A stretch of 64,000 nt of DNA from Paracoccidioides lutzii Pb01 (GCF_000150705.2 NW_015440989.1:79001-143000), one strand, 5' to 3'; shown: positions 44,686 to 56,933, counted from the first letter of the stretch. Made by a program: numbers and translations. The notes: generated by a model not told the origin, from the letters alone.

Positions 44686-44799
44686 TGTGAAATAATTGAA
44701 TGTCTCATATTGAGAGACCTAGCAACCTATCTAATATATACTATATCATAATGCAGCAGGGCGGCCGCCCGGACAATACATATTCAACACCCTCTAACA
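44686..44799 (-). repeat. Co-C 3' LTR, reverse, with a GC-rich palindrome
   Basis: The right end is CTCTAACA, the reverse of TGTTAGAG, typical of a Copia LTR start. The left end is placed at the break in LINE ORF1 homology (about 44684-44688, TGTGAAATAATT). It contains the 12-bp palindrome GGGCGGCCGCCC at 44759-44770, remarkable in this AT-rich setting. Confidence 0.55.
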
Positions 44800-44899
44800 C
44801 ATCAATGTATGAGATATTATATTCTCTGTGTATTCAAAATCTAGCTATTCTATTCTAGATATCAATTGAAACACACTTACAAAATTTTACTAGAATAAA

Positions 44900-45112
44900 C
44901 TAATTTCCTTGTGAAAGACTCAGCAAGTTAATAAAATGTTTAAATATCACTATGCTTAGAGATTTTATAAGTTCATCTGCTGTCATATCTTCTGTAGAAA
45001 CATGATCAATTAAAATCACTCTCTCATTCAACTGTGTACAGAAATAGTGATATCTAGTGTTGATATGCTTGGTACATGCAGTAATTACTGTCATGATAAT
45101 GAGATCAATCAA
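44900..45112 (-). pseudogene. Co-C RNase H C terminus
   Basis: An open stretch with KHINTRYHYFCTQL (family KHIDxRxHFxR) and STEDMTADELIKSLS (family STxxxxADxxTKxL). It marks the end of the Copia polyprotein, reading toward the LTR at 44686-44799. Confidence 0.85.
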
Positions 45113-45654
45113 GCTATTATTAATAATCTGTCTTAATTTGCAAAGAGTTCTTCATAATAAATCTCATATCCAACATCATATTATGAATTCACATAGCCGT
45201 GGCCATGTACAGCTTCACTAAGTGTCACATATTTAGTTTCATTAGAGCTCAAAGAGATGCAAGGTTGTTTAGAGAATTATCATGAAATCAGAGCACTTAT
45301 CAGCAAGAAATTGAAATTTGATATAAATTTTCAATTGTTATTCAAAGGTTCTACTAAATCAGAATTTATATATTTAATGAGCATAAATGTAGTATTTGGG
45401 AACTCAGTATGTTCATCATCAGGCACTTCATATAAGATGCCTAGATTGCTAATTTCTTTCAAATATTATATGACATGAAGTAGAGCTTTTCACACTTTGA
45501 AGATGGAAGCAACATTCTTCTGTGTCAGAAGAGATGCTGCATGAGTGATATCTGAATGTAATTTGACTATAAGATATTGCAAGCAGTCAACATTGTGTTG
45601 ATAATGTTACTTTGTAAAGCTGGCTTCTTTTTCAAAGACAGAGAAGTTGTCAAT

Positions 45655-46300
45655 TTAAAGTTCTTCTTCTATTGATATACAGGCAGTGACAGCATCTTCC
45701 AGATGGAAATTTTGCATCAAATGATTGATATACTGTCTCAATGTTAATTTGATCCTGCCATTCTGTTGACATTTAATCTTCATATATAAATACTTTGATA
45801 ACTCTTTGAGATCTTTGATCTCTAGCTTGCTTGCTAACATATCTATCAATCAATTGATATCTGCAGATTCTTCCATCATTATATGAAGATTATCAATGTA
45901 GATTGTCATATAGAGATGTCTATAGATCATATGTTGTTATAGAGCAGAATCATAGAAGAATGAAATTAAACTCATTTTCATGCAATAAAGCTGTCAAATA
46001 ATTGTATCAAATTTTCACTGTCAGATTCAATTTATATAGAAATTTTTCAACAACATAAATCAATGTCTGTGAAGCTTCTGCTTCAAATTCAATAAGTTGT
46101 TTTATATAAATTATTTGTTCAAGTCAGTCATGAAGATATGTCATTACAATAATATCAACTTGGCATAGTGTTCAATCTTTCTTTGTAGAGATCACAAATA
46201 TTATCTGATTCATAGTATCATTAATCATAGAAACATATGTTTCTTCACAAAATCTCTTTTTTAATCAATTACTGCAAGCTACTCAGTGAGATTTTCATAA
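45655..46300 (-). pseudogene. Co-C reverse transcriptase
   Basis: The open piece 45849-45655 reads FEIKDLxELSxYLGMKI-like sequence (here LEIKDLKELSKYLYMKI) and the catalytic box near 45895 reads YIDN in place of YVDD. Stops break the rest. Confidence 0.8.
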
Positions 46301-47089
46301 TATTCTATTTGAATTAGCATTAAAATTATTTGAGTAATTTTTTTCAACAAAGATTCAACAGTCTGATACCACTAATTCATTTGCAGAGATATCAGATCTC
46401 AGAATCAGAGTTCAGATTTTTCACTGTTTGAAATCTGCAATCTCATATTTTATTGATTTCTTTCAATAATATTTTAATTCCCTAGGTTTGTCTACAGCAT
46501 TTTTGAATATCTTCAGCAAAAATTCTGTGATAGAGGAAAAAATGTGTATAGTAAATGGTTTTATAAGTCTGATCTATTCAGTGTCTTCAATTTTGAGAAC
46601 TTTATCATTCTCAATCAAGTAGATTGTAGAATTAGAGAATTCTTATATCTCAGATTTAGACACTGATTCTTCATCTTTTGTTTCATTTATACACTCTTTT
46701 GAGAGAAAAATCACATCACTAGTGATCAACATTTTGTCTATCACAGAACTCTATAATTGAAAGATTAACTTATCATGAAACTCAATAAATTTATACAATT
46801 TTGTCTAATAGACAGCTTATCTATGCGCTTCTGTGATCTGTGAAGATGAGTATAAATATCTGACCTGAGCTCATAGAAGTGCAAAATCTCAGATGAGATA
46901 TTTAGAAGTGCAGAGAATGAAATTGTATAAAAACAGTGTATAGACTGCAATTTATCTATAATATCTGTAGATCAAAATTTTAAATTATATTGAACAGTGA
47001 ATATAGATGTATTATTTGTGATCACTACTATCATATTTAAGATATTTACTCAAAACTTTATAGAAATATTCTTATCAATGACTGCTCTA

Positions 47090-49020
47090 ATCGTGCTGCT
47101 GCACAACTTACACCTCATGTGAGTGCACCACATCAAAATGATAAAAACATCAAAATGATAAAAATCTTGAATCACATTCTCATTATTGCACTTTATATCA
47201 ACAATCAGTAGCTAATCTATAATAAAAAGATTATCTACATCATTCTCAGTATATGTATCATTTCTAAATTGATTTAATTCCTCTTCTTTCAGTGATGTGA
47301 GTGAATTATTGTCAATTTGTATGAGATCAACTTCAAGTCTTCATCACTTCTTATTCTGCTCTTTTTCAACTTCATTATTCTTACAATGCTTGAATTTTCT
47401 ATTGACATCTTTAATAGTGAGAACTCTCTCTACTTGAATCTGATGACAGATTATTTTAGCTCTGTAGCATTTGCTGACATTCAGAAAGTTCATTAATTCA
47501 GTGATCTGTTGCTCATTAAGTTCTGCATACAGTAGACTTGCTTTGAATATCTTGTTTAAACAATATATCAAGATGAGTGATTTCAATTCAAGAGTATCTC
47601 TAATACTTTGTATGGCATATTTTGCAATATTAATATAATGTTTCAGCTTTTGAATTGTCTTTGGTGAGAATAGCTGAGAAGAAGAGATAGATATGTGATC
47701 TGAATCATTCTCATCTTCATAAATCTGCAGTGAAGGAGGTGATGAGATTCACTGCTTAAGAGTGTCAAGAACTCAGTCAGGATTTCATGAATATATGTCA
47801 TATTGAGCTCATTCTACAGCTATTGTATCAGGTTTAAAGGAACTGCTCTTTTTCATACTTAACAAGACTATGACATGCAGCATAGTTGACTGCTTTTGAA
47901 TGATAATGCTTATATTGCTAAAATGATAAACTATCCAGAGATTGTAGCAAATGAATAATATGCAATAAAAATTCATATAGAATTATCTTATGAAGATCTG
48001 TGTATTGTATAAACTTCTCAGTGATACTTATGAGATTCATGATTATTCATTAAAAGTAATTGATGACTTCCCTCTTGTCTCTTTTCTGTAGCAGTATTGA
48101 AATGTTTGAGTCATTCAAATTCAATCTCATCATTTGTAAATTCAGTATCTGATATAGCAATTCTATAATTGCTGAGTAAATCTGTCTGTGTATATCAATT
48201 CTCCAAGTGTGTTTTGAAGGCTAAGATTATCAATAGTAGAATAACATGATTATCCATAGATACATATTCAATGACTGTAATCAAACCTCTTGAAAAGGAT
48301 AAAGAAATGATGGAATTAGCTTCTTTAAAAGCAGTTATAACTTATTTTCCACATCCTTGTCCTTCTTAAAATTCAATCCCATTGAAGTTGTATGTGTTAT
48401 AGGTGTGAAAATGATACTGCTCAAATAGAATTCAAAGATATTCAAATCATATATTGATATATTCAATATCTTCAACTGCCACTCTCTTTGAATCTATTGA
48501 CTTCTGTTTCACTCTCTTATACTTATGTAGGTATTCAATGAACCTATAAATTCACATCTTGCTGACTTTTGAAGGGGAGGTAGTAGAATCTAAGTGCTGA
48601 TGTCTGAGTATTGAATTCATGAAATCTTCAATGTGCTTGACTGTAGGAGGACAATTCTTTTTATCAAGCAGCTTGACTCATTGTTTAATCACATCCTTCT
48701 GACTCTTATTTAATCTCTTATTAATTGAAATCTTTGTAGTATTTAGATTTCTTCTATTGATACATACTTAGAGACATTGATAAAGAATCTCAAATTCTTG
48801 TGACAAAGACAGTATTTTGAAATTTGAGTTTTTTTGATGATAAGTGACAGCTTTTTGAATATGATCTTTGATATTTTTATCTTTATTTGATATTGTTATG
48901 AGTTATTAATTGATGAAAATGATGAAGATGATGAAAATTGCAAGATTTTTATTGTTTTAGTATTTTTATCATTTTGATGTGATGCACTCACATGAGGTGT
49001 AGATTGTGCAGCAGCACGAT
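47090..49020 (-). mobile_element. Fot1/pogo-type DNA transposon with TIRs, 1931 bp, TSD TA
   Basis: The left end ATCGTGCTGCTGCACAAC and right end GTGCAGCAGCACGAT are inverted repeats, with similarity continuing for about 75 bp. TA lies on both sides (47088-47089 and 49021-49022). Length, TIR type and TA target match the Fot1/Pot2 group of the Tc1/mariner superfamily. It carries one transposase gene on the minus strand and split the Co-C integrase. Confidence 0.9.
47170..48890 (-). pseudogene. Fot1/pogo transposase (CENP-B HTH plus DDE), inactivated
   Basis: The N-terminal DNA-binding part reads KWVKLLDKKNCPPTVKHIED with a TGG/TGA-type broken frame near 48640 (family CENPB HTH: CPPxxxxIxDFANxIL). 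The DDE domain has YNFNGIEF near 48385 (family NxDExG) and LLLMNNHESH near 48075 (family LxxDxHxSH): both catalytic Asp are Asn. The C terminus ends with an open 80-codon piece (47586-47344) and the basic VERVLTIKDVNRKFKHC. Many stops; no function expected. Confidence 0.85.
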
Positions 49021-49471
49021 TAGTACATATTATAATCATACAAATACTGCATTTTGATATGCTGTTTTAATAAAAAAATTGAGAGATAATGAATTCTCAA
49101 ATCATTTTTAACTGATTATTATTGTTGATATTCTATTACAGTAGAAATACTATTGATATCTATTTTAATATATATAGATAAGATAAAATTGAGTTTTTTT
49201 ATGAATTGAATTCAATGCTCATAAAAATCAACAGCTTGGTCCTTCACATACAAAAAATTTATTTATCTATAATAGATAACATTATCTGTTATAAGTATAT
49301 AATATTTCATCCTCTGATATGATTTAATGAGATGATCTGTTATGTCATTGAGTATTTTGCTACTGCTAGTAATATTAATATGAGTATATTTTATCACTTT
49401 AAGTGCCTATGGCATCGTGATCTATAAGAATTTTTATATTATATCAACTTTGATACAGTTATTATAAAAGA

Positions 49472-49575
49472 TATTAGAGGATTCCCCGGCTACCTGAGGT
49501 TACTTGCACATATATATATTTATTAGTTGTAGCTAGCTCACTTAATAGTCTCACAGAATAACAAGATTAATAACA
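49472..49575 (+). repeat. Co-B 5' LTR (about 104 bp; end uncertain)
   Basis: It starts TATTAGAGGATTCCCC and ends near AATAACA. Homology with the 3' LTR continues weakly for up to ten further bases. Confidence 0.7.
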
Positions 49576-49689
49576 GTCTTCTTAGAGATTATGAGATTCT
49601 TGAATTAGAGGTCTTTCACTGTGAACAATATGCAAACGAACAGCTACAAACAATATGAGAAAAAATGTAAACAATAATTAAATGACATT

Positions 49690-51060
49690 GATGGTCAATG
49701 TATGTTTGAGTGGAATGCCAGATTGGACAGAAGAATACATGTCAAAAGGAAGATAAAACTAAGAATCTGAGAATAGAACTCTGGAGAATAGAACTTCAGA
49801 GCTTGCAGATTCACTGTCTACATCTATTACAATCTGTAGAAGTGTCTCTGAAGCATTTGAAATAGATAAGACAATTTTGAAGGAATCAAACAAGTCTAAT
49901 AATGCATATGAAGACCTGATTGACGAAATGTCAGAGAATACAGTTGACCCTAGTAACCAGGTATCAGGAGTTAATGAAGAAACTCTGATGAGATTAGAGA
50001 TTGCAAAACTTCAGTGAGAAGTTGAAATGATAAGAGCTAGCAAGGAGACACTCATTATCAATACTAGTGATAATGAAATGAGTGAAGATCTTGCAAACTA
50101 TCTATAGAAAAAAGACAGAACTACTGTCATAATGAAGATCTTAACTGAATTTAGAAATTAAGTAAAGCACATTAAGAAATCTGTCATTCTGATTGATTTT
50201 ATAAACTATTCAATATGAAGAGAAGAGATGATACTGATCACTAAGCAATTTGAAATTAATAATATTCTCAATGAGAAGCAATCTGCCCTGGAGGATGATG
50301 TTAGTATGAATATGCAATATTTTTGAACTGAAAGAAATATATGACTCTATAATCATATGTTGTTTTCAATCTATCTGCAAGCAAGATCTCATTTTCTGAT
50401 ACTCTCAGATTATCAGTTGTCAGCATATATTCTATAAGTAATTCTAAAAGAGAACTTCTCAAAGAGACTTGCAGTTCACTGCATCTGTCTTTTTGAGAAA
50501 CTGATTAGCTTGACAGCTAAGACAAAAGACTCAAATAGAGTTTTTATAGAATGCCTGATTACTATTCAGACTGAATATACTCATTTGAGATATAAAATTG
50601 AAGATTTTATTCTTTTTGATCACTTGTTAACTGATGTTAGTGCTGAATGAGCATTGTTCATCAGAGATAGAATGAATCATGCTGAAAAAAATGTCAACAC
50701 CTGTGATATTGAGACAGATTTCATGAAACTGTATTGAGATATTCTATTGTGTTTATCAGCTGCTGGACAGAACACTGTCTTGATAAATACAAGAAATTCT
50801 ACAAATAATACTCAAAATTTATAAAAAAAGAATAAAAGTAAGAATAAGAATTTGAGAACTAAAGATAAAGACAAAGATAAGGAGTTCAAACAGAATAGCA
50901 ACAACATGAAAAAGACATGTTATCATTATCAAAAGACAGAGCATCTCATGACTGACTGTTGAATAAAATATTTAAAAAACTACTCTACAGACTCTAAAGA
51001 AAAGAATAAACATAAGAACAAGAATAAAGACATCACTGCTTCAGTTCATAACACTATAGA
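49690..51060 (+). pseudogene. Co-B gag region with mutated zinc knuckle
   Basis: The frame has acidic and helical gag sequence, then a basic stretch and CYHYQKTEHLMTDC at about 50918, a C-x2-C-x4-H-x4-C knuckle whose second Cys is Tyr (TGT to TAT). Stops are frequent. Confidence 0.65.
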
Positions 51061-51099
51061 GTAAGTATTCTCTGCCAAAGAGATGATTTATTTCAGTGA

Positions 51100-52760
51100 T
51101 AAAGTGATAGAGAATATTTGAGTTCTAGACTTCAGATCAGAAGCTTACACTATACCTCTGAAGAATATTGTTGAGGTTATATTCTAAAGGATAAATGTCA
51201 TATTGAAGATGATAGATGAATCTACAACATCAGTAGCAGATATAAAGAGGATGTGCATCTCAACTAAGAAATCAGATATCAAACTAGATGACATTCATTA
51301 TATCTCAAAGCTGGAGATCAATCTAATGAGCCTCAGAAAACTTGTATGCAAAGATTATACTTTCAAACAATTGATGTATGATAATAATCATTCAATTTTG
51401 ATAATGTCTCCTGACAGGATGATAGACTTCACAGCACATTTGAATGAAAAGAATATCTATATGATGAAGAAATCACCAGCATTAATAGATATAATTCATT
51501 TTACAATATTAAATGATGATTTTAAATCTGCATATGTCTTGCAATCAAATGATGATCCTATAATAAAGCTGCTCAAAAGGAACATCAAGACTTTAAAATA
51601 CACAATGACACAGTGACACCAAAGCTGAGTCACTTAAATTCAGTGAATATATCAAGAATGACTATAGATTCTAGACTAGAAATGTGAATAAGAGATCAAA
51701 AGACTTTGTCATTCTGTAAAACATATGTACAAGCAAAAATGACCTGTCTATTCTTTGTTTCAATGAGCAGAGCTGTCAAATCAGCAATGAAATTTCTTGT
51801 AAATCTTACAGAAGGAGGAAAAACACTATATGATGAAGAAAATTTACTCACTGAAGAAGGTACAAGATACTTAATGAGGATTACAGATGACATCACTTAC
51901 TTTAGATGAATTATTTTGATTGTCATAAAAGCAGAGGTCACATCAGCACTCATGAACTTCATTGACATGATTGAGACAACATCTCAACAGTTTATAGAGA
52001 CTTTGCACTGAGATGATGATGAAGAGTTTAAAAGTGATGATCTCAAGATATTTTGCAAGAATAAGGAAATAGTATATAAAGTGACAACTTCAGATACATC
52101 TCAATCAAATGATTCTGCAGAATATGTGAACTGATTAGTGATGAATAAGACAAGAAGTTTACTATTTGATAGTAGACTTGTCAGAGAACTTTGAAGTGAA
52201 GCAATACAGACAGCTGTAATGTTGATAAATATATCTTCTACATCAATAAAGATTTTTGACTGTAAAGATGATAGTTCATTGACATCTTTTGAAGTCTGAA
52301 TAAAAATTCAACTGTCAGCTCATTGAATTCACAGATGAGAATGCAAGATTTATAAAAAGAATCTAAAAGTGACAAATAAGCTCATAGACAGAACAGATAA
52401 CAAGAAGTGATGATTGATGAGTTATTAATAATTGCATCAATATCATATATAAGATTCAAAAGAATGCAAATTAGAGATTGCTAGAAATGTTATTTTTGAT
52501 AAAGATCTTGTCATAGAATCTATTCCTGTAAATGCTGTGAGTAAAGCTGTTGAGATGATGAGAGAAAATATTAAACTGCCAAAGAAATTAGATATTGTCA
52601 ATCTTTTGAATAACTGATATCACTGTCTGCTAGAACAATTAGCAAAAGATAAATTAGAGATTCTAAAGATATTGATTAATAATGATCTGAAGAATGTTAT
52701 TGATTCAGCTTATCTTCTCAATAAAACAGAGTTAGTTAAGGATAATGAATCTAAGATATC
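51100..52760 (+). pseudogene. Co-B protease, pre-integrase and integrase region
   Basis: An open piece 51203-51616 covers the protease tail with IHYISKLEINLMSLRKL (family YVPxLxxNLLSVxxL) and a pre-integrase region. 51706-51909 continues into integrase with TRYLMRITDDITYFRW (family ITDDxSRxxW). The protease active site near 51122 reads LDFRSEAYT, apparently lost. Confidence 0.75.
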
Positions 52761-52799
52761 TGTCAGTGATACTAATTCTATTTTGAGCATGTTTATGAA

Positions 52800-53900
52800 T
52801 TACTCAAATAATTTAGCAGAGGCAACAAAGAGCCCAGATTGAAATCACTGGCTTGAGACAATGAGAAAAGAAGTTAAAACATTTGAGAATAAGAAGATAT
52901 ACATTATTATTGAGAAGATCTCTGAGATAAATATACTAATAAGCAGATGAATATTTGATTGTAAGTTGAATAATAGAGATGAGACAATTTGTTTTAGAGT
53001 TCACTGAGTGATTAAAGGATTTCTGCAGCAGCAGAGCATTCACTACTTCAAATTCTATGCTGCAGTTATCTCAGAGCCTACAAGTCACTTTCTATTCACT
53101 ATATCAACTACCAGAAATTGGAAATCAAAGTTGATTGACATGTGTCAGCATTTTTAAATGATATACTGCCATAGGATGAAATGATCTATATGCAGTTACC
53201 TACAGGCATTAAACATGAAAGGAGGAAACTGGTGAGTCTTCTTAAACAGAGCTTGTATAGCATGAAGCAAGCTGCAAGGACCTGATATTTTGTGATAACA
53301 GAGCACCTCACATCACTGAGATTCAGAATTTCAAAATATGATAGAGAATTTCTATTTTATTCTATTTACAAGATTTATATAATACTGCATATTGATAATT
53401 GCATGATTACAGACTTCAAAGAGACAAAATTAGATTGAGTGTTGAATGAAATACAGAAGAAATTTGACATAAAAGATATTGAAGAAGACAAGTCTTATTT
53501 TGAAATGAAGATCAAATGCAGGTCAAATGATAACTTAGTAGTCTCACAGATTTGCTATATTGAAGAGATCCTTGAAGATTTTAAGATAAATAAGGTTAAC
53601 TCTGCTGGCACATCTATGATGACAGATATATGACTTGAATTCATCTCAGAGAGAGATGCTAAATTGAAAGATGAGTTTACAGCTTCAAAATATCATTATA
53701 GACTTGAATCACTTCAATATCTTATATCAAGCACAAGGTCAGATTTAACATTTACTGTGAATTATCTGTCAAGATTCAACTCACACCTGAATAAAAACTG
53801 CTGGGCAGTCTTAAAGCACATTCTTCACTATGTAAAGAAGACAAAAGCTCTGAGAATAGTTTACAAAAATGAGGAAGATGATAGAAATCTATAGTCAGTT
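52800..53900 (+). pseudogene. Co-B reverse transcriptase
   Basis: Features in order: a VFDxKLN-like entry (IFDCKLN, 52950), QQSIHYFKFYAAVISEPT, ILHIDNCMI near 53385 (catalytic YVDD as HIDN), KSYFEMKIKC, and LQYLISSTRSDLTFTVNYLS (family YLxxxTRPDLxFAV). Open pieces are 53439-53633 and 53664-53894. Confidence 0.85.
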
Positions 53901-54371
53901 GCTTATTATGATTTAGATTGAACAGATGCAGACTATTAATATAAATCAACATCTGACTACATTATCATGATTAATAGATTTTCAATATCATGATGCTCAC
54001 AACATCAAACATCAACTGCAAAATCAACAACAGAAGCAGAATATATTACTGTTAGTAAGGCTGCATAGAAACTTATTTGATTGAATAATATGCTGCAAGA
54101 TGCAGGCCTGATGAAAAGAAAGTCAAAGATCTGTACAACATTGCAGATGAATAATAAAAGTATCATTGATCTGACAAAGAGGAAGTTCTTGACAAAGAGA
54201 TCTCATCATATAGAGATTCATTATCATATACTTTATGATTTAGTTGAGAAGAGAGAGATAAAACTCTCACATATAGATTCTATAGTGAATAAAGCAGATG
54301 GATTTACAAAGTCTCTGCTAAAGCCAGCTTACAATGAATTTGTGAGGAAAATAGAATTGACAGAGGTCTGA
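53900..54371 (+). pseudogene. Co-B RNase H
   Basis: A TADxEWA-type entry, then STAEAEY-like (STTEAEYIT near 54025), and an open 96-codon end with NNKSIIDL, KRSHHIEIHYHILYDLV and NKADGFTKSL, the typical Copia C terminus. Confidence 0.85.
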
Positions 54372-54611
54372 TCTCATTGATGAGAATGATTGATTTTATA
54401 TGATTTTGCAGCTTCTAAGAAAATGTAATGAGAATATGAATTAGGAGATTAATTGTATACTTTCTTTGCAAAGTTATAGTACAGAGGTGAAATAGAGCTT
54501 TTTCTAATAGGAAAACTAGCATCTGATTTCTATATTTAATTTTTATTGTAGATTTGAGGGCATTCAGTAGGGGATAAGACAAAGCTCAGACTCATCGTGG
54601 CATAAGAAAGG

Positions 54612-54714
54612 TGTTGGAGAATTCCCCGGCTACCCGAGGTCACGTGCATCTATATATACTTATTAGTTGTAGCTAGCTCGCTTAGAGTCCCACAATGCAA
54701 CAAGGTTGATAACA
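54612..54714 (+). repeat. Co-B 3' LTR (about 103 bp; end uncertain)
   Basis: It starts TGTTGGAGAATTCCCC and ends near GATAACA. It keeps several CpG sites (CCCGAGG, CACGTGC, CTCGCT) that are TpG or CpA in the 5' copy. Confidence 0.75.
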
Positions 54715-54726
54715 GTCCTCTAAGAA

Positions 54727-55443
54727 TCTTCTCATACTGCTTATCAAAGCACTTTAGAATCAGCATCTTCTAAAGAATCAGCATCATCTTAAGATTCAGC
54801 ACTTTATGAAGAATCAGATCACTATATTACTAATTTCTCATTACATAAAACATTAGAAATAAAATCTATTGCTACTCATTTATATATATAAACATTCTGA
54901 ATCTCTGAAGTTTCTTCAAGAGATTCAGTGATTAGCTACTATTCAATTCTATATATATATTTTCATCTATTGCTATTCTCTTTCCTCTGTAGTGTTCACC
55001 ATATCTATATATCTACTATTTTACAATTCTAATAATATAGCTTTTCATGCTTTTTTTGACACTTAGTTCATTCATTCTAAGTGTCTTCATTATATATATA
55101 TAGAAGAATTAAATAGTAGCTAATTACTAAATCATTTGAAAAAACTTCGGAGATTTAGAGTATTTATATATATAAATAAATAGTAATAGATTTTATCTCT
55201 AATCTTTCATGAAATGAGAAATTAATAGTATAGTGATCTAATTTTTTATAAAATACTGATTCTACTCTTGAAAAAATACTGATTTTAAAGAACTAATTTT
55301 TGAGAAGTGCTAATCTATGTTGATTCTAAAGTGCTGAATCTTGAGATAATACTAATTATTTAAAAGATGCTGATTCTAAAATACTTTAATAAGCAGTATG
55401 AGAAGATGTTGATTCTGAAGTGCTTTAGTAAGCATTGTGAGAG
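54727..55443. mobile_element. Foldback-type element with long inverted arms built of degenerate sub-repeats
   Basis: The left arm (54727-54985) and right arm (55105-55443) are imperfect inverted copies. Shared blocks include TCTTCTCATACTGCTTAT / ATAAGCAGTATGAGAAGA and AATAAAATCTATTGCTACTC / AGTAATAGATTTTATCTC. Each arm contains several degenerate units of the kind AATCAGCACTTTAGA (or its complement). The centre has a hairpin GACACTTAG...CTAAGTGTC (55058-55085). There is no coding capacity. It looks like a foldback or long-TIR MITE. Confidence 0.75.
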
Positions 55444-55560
55444 TAAGAAGCTAGTATAAAAAGTTTTGACATCATATATACTTACTATAATAGATCTGCT
55501 TATTTTAATAGCTCTACTTACTCTGATAGCTATTCTTATTTTAATATCTTTGCTCACTTT

Positions 55561-55791
55561 TGTCATGATTTAAGTAAAGTCAAAATGATAATAAAACAAC
55601 AGTTATAATTCATCTATTTAACTAGAAAGATATAATAAAAATACTAAACTAAGAATTAAAATGTGAAATGAACAAGTAGTTGAATATATAGAGATGATTG
55701 AGAATTGAAATAAATCAATCATTGAAGTGAGAATGATTAAAGATTGAAATAAATTAACTTTAATTTATATATAAATAGTTGTATTATAACT
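55561..55791 (-). repeat. S-element LTR, reverse, mutated
   Basis: It starts TGTCATGATTTAAG (like other reverse S LTRs) and ends around TTATAACT. The preceding 55444-55560 has no recognised content. The right end is approximate. Confidence 0.6.
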
Positions 55792-56099
55792 ATATCAATT
55801 TATTAAATATTTATTAATTTAAAAAATATAAATAAATAAAAATCTATAAATTTAAAATATATATTAAATAAGAATATAAACTTTATTATAAATTAATTTG
55901 ATCACTATGAATTTATTTCTAATTAATATAAGTTGTATGTCAGTGATATTTATAATTTCAATCAGATTAAATTTTAAAAAGAAGAAAAATATTAATAATA
56001 AATAATAACTATTTATCAAGATATTAATTTTATTATATAATTATTATATTTTTATAAATTATTAATAATGATAAAATATATCAGTACAAATAATATAAT

Positions 56100-56395
56100 A
56101 TTGAAGTTATTAATTATAATAAAATTAAAAATTTATTTAAAAGATTGATATATATACTTTAATCTATTTATTGATTATATCATCATTATATCTGATACTA
56201 ATTTCACTAATAATAATATTAAATTTAAATGAATAAAAATTTTTAATACTATTATTAAGAAAAATTAGATTGATAGTCATCAATTATTATTATTTAATAA
56301 TTATATATCTTATTTTATTAAAAAGTTTCTTCAATATTATAATTATTATAATATTGTCATATTTAAATTCTCTTCTTCTATAAGTTATATTATAT
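56100..56395 (+). pseudogene. Fot1/pogo transposase fragment, forward
   Basis: The forward frame reads ISDTNFTNNNIKFKWIKIFN followed by SHQLLLFNNYISYF, matching the SDTGFTN...FxWLxxF and LxxDxHxSH blocks of Fot1 transposases, with Asp again Asn. 55792-56100 upstream may be more of it but is too eroded to read. Confidence 0.6.
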
Positions 56396-56400
56396 ACTAC

Positions 56401-56592
56401 TGTTATAGTGCTGCTACTTATATATAAATTAATATTAATTTACTCTGAATTTTAATCATTTTTATATATTTGATTACTTATTTATTTCATATTTTAATTC
56501 TGAGTTTAGTATTTTTATCATAGCTATATAGTTAAATAGATAAATTAAAAATATTATCTTGTTATTATTCTAAATTTAGTTGAGTTGTATTA
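56401..56592 (+). repeat. S-element LTR, forward (about 192 bp)
   Basis: It starts TGTTATAGTGCTGC and ends GAGTTGTATTA. No matching TSD is seen, so it may be a broken remnant. Confidence 0.65.
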
Positions 56593-56933
56593 TTCTGAAA
56601 TAAAACTCTATAAGTACATGGGTTAATTGCTATTTATTAGTTAGATTAGTAAAATAGTTAAATTCTAGATTAAATAGGTAGATGTCATAGTTACTGACTG
56701 AATACACCTTAAATGAAGATTAATAATAATAATGAATAAAAAGTTGACAAGATTTTCTGAGCATTCAGTATAGTTGTAATCATTAAGAAGCTCAAATAGA
56801 TATAAATGTGAACATAGATATGAGTTCTGAGCATTCAGCTAAATTGCAACCACTGAGAAGCTCACATGAACATAAACATAGAGATCTGCTACTCAATCTC
56901 CAGAGCTTTTTGAAAAACAGAATTTTAGTATTA
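56593..56933 (-). mobile_element. S-element internal fragment, reverse
   Basis: From about 56750 the sequence is the reverse of the S TATATC-tract region (two TGAGCATTCAG units), ending with TTTTAGTATTA next to the reverse LTR. 56593-56740 is not recognised. Confidence 0.6.

Larger units (their letters stand above)
44800..49471 (-). mobile_element. Ty1/Copia element Co-C, reverse, interrupted by Fot1 and truncated
   Basis: On the minus strand: integrase (about 49440-49023), Fot1 insertion (47090-49020), integrase remainder (from 47087 down), RT (about 46300-45600) and RNase H end (about 45250-44900). Integrase shows MKYYILITDN near 49310 (family YYLLITDD). The gag end and 5' LTR are not seen; Co-B replaces the sequence at 49472. 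Confidence 0.75.
49472..54714 (+). mobile_element. Ty1/Copia element Co-B, forward, nearly complete, decayed
   Basis: LTRs at about 49472-49575 and 54612-54714 share GATTCCCCGGCTACC/GAATTCCCCGGCTACCC and TAGTTGTAGCTAGCTCG. A probable primer site ATTATGAGATTC lies near 49590, again of the half-tRNA(iMet) type. Gag (49690-51060), protease and pre-integrase, integrase, RT and RNase H follow in Copia order, with a GTAGGGGATAAG polypurine stretch at about 54565. The exact LTR end and TSD are unclear (AAAGA before, TAAGA/AAGAA after). Confidence 0.85.

Noticed and set aside
49400..49440. Forward CLWHRDL-like match to a Copia pre-integrase motif
   Set aside because: The surrounding Co-C sequence reads as integrase on the minus strand (MKYYILITDN), so the forward match is probably chance.
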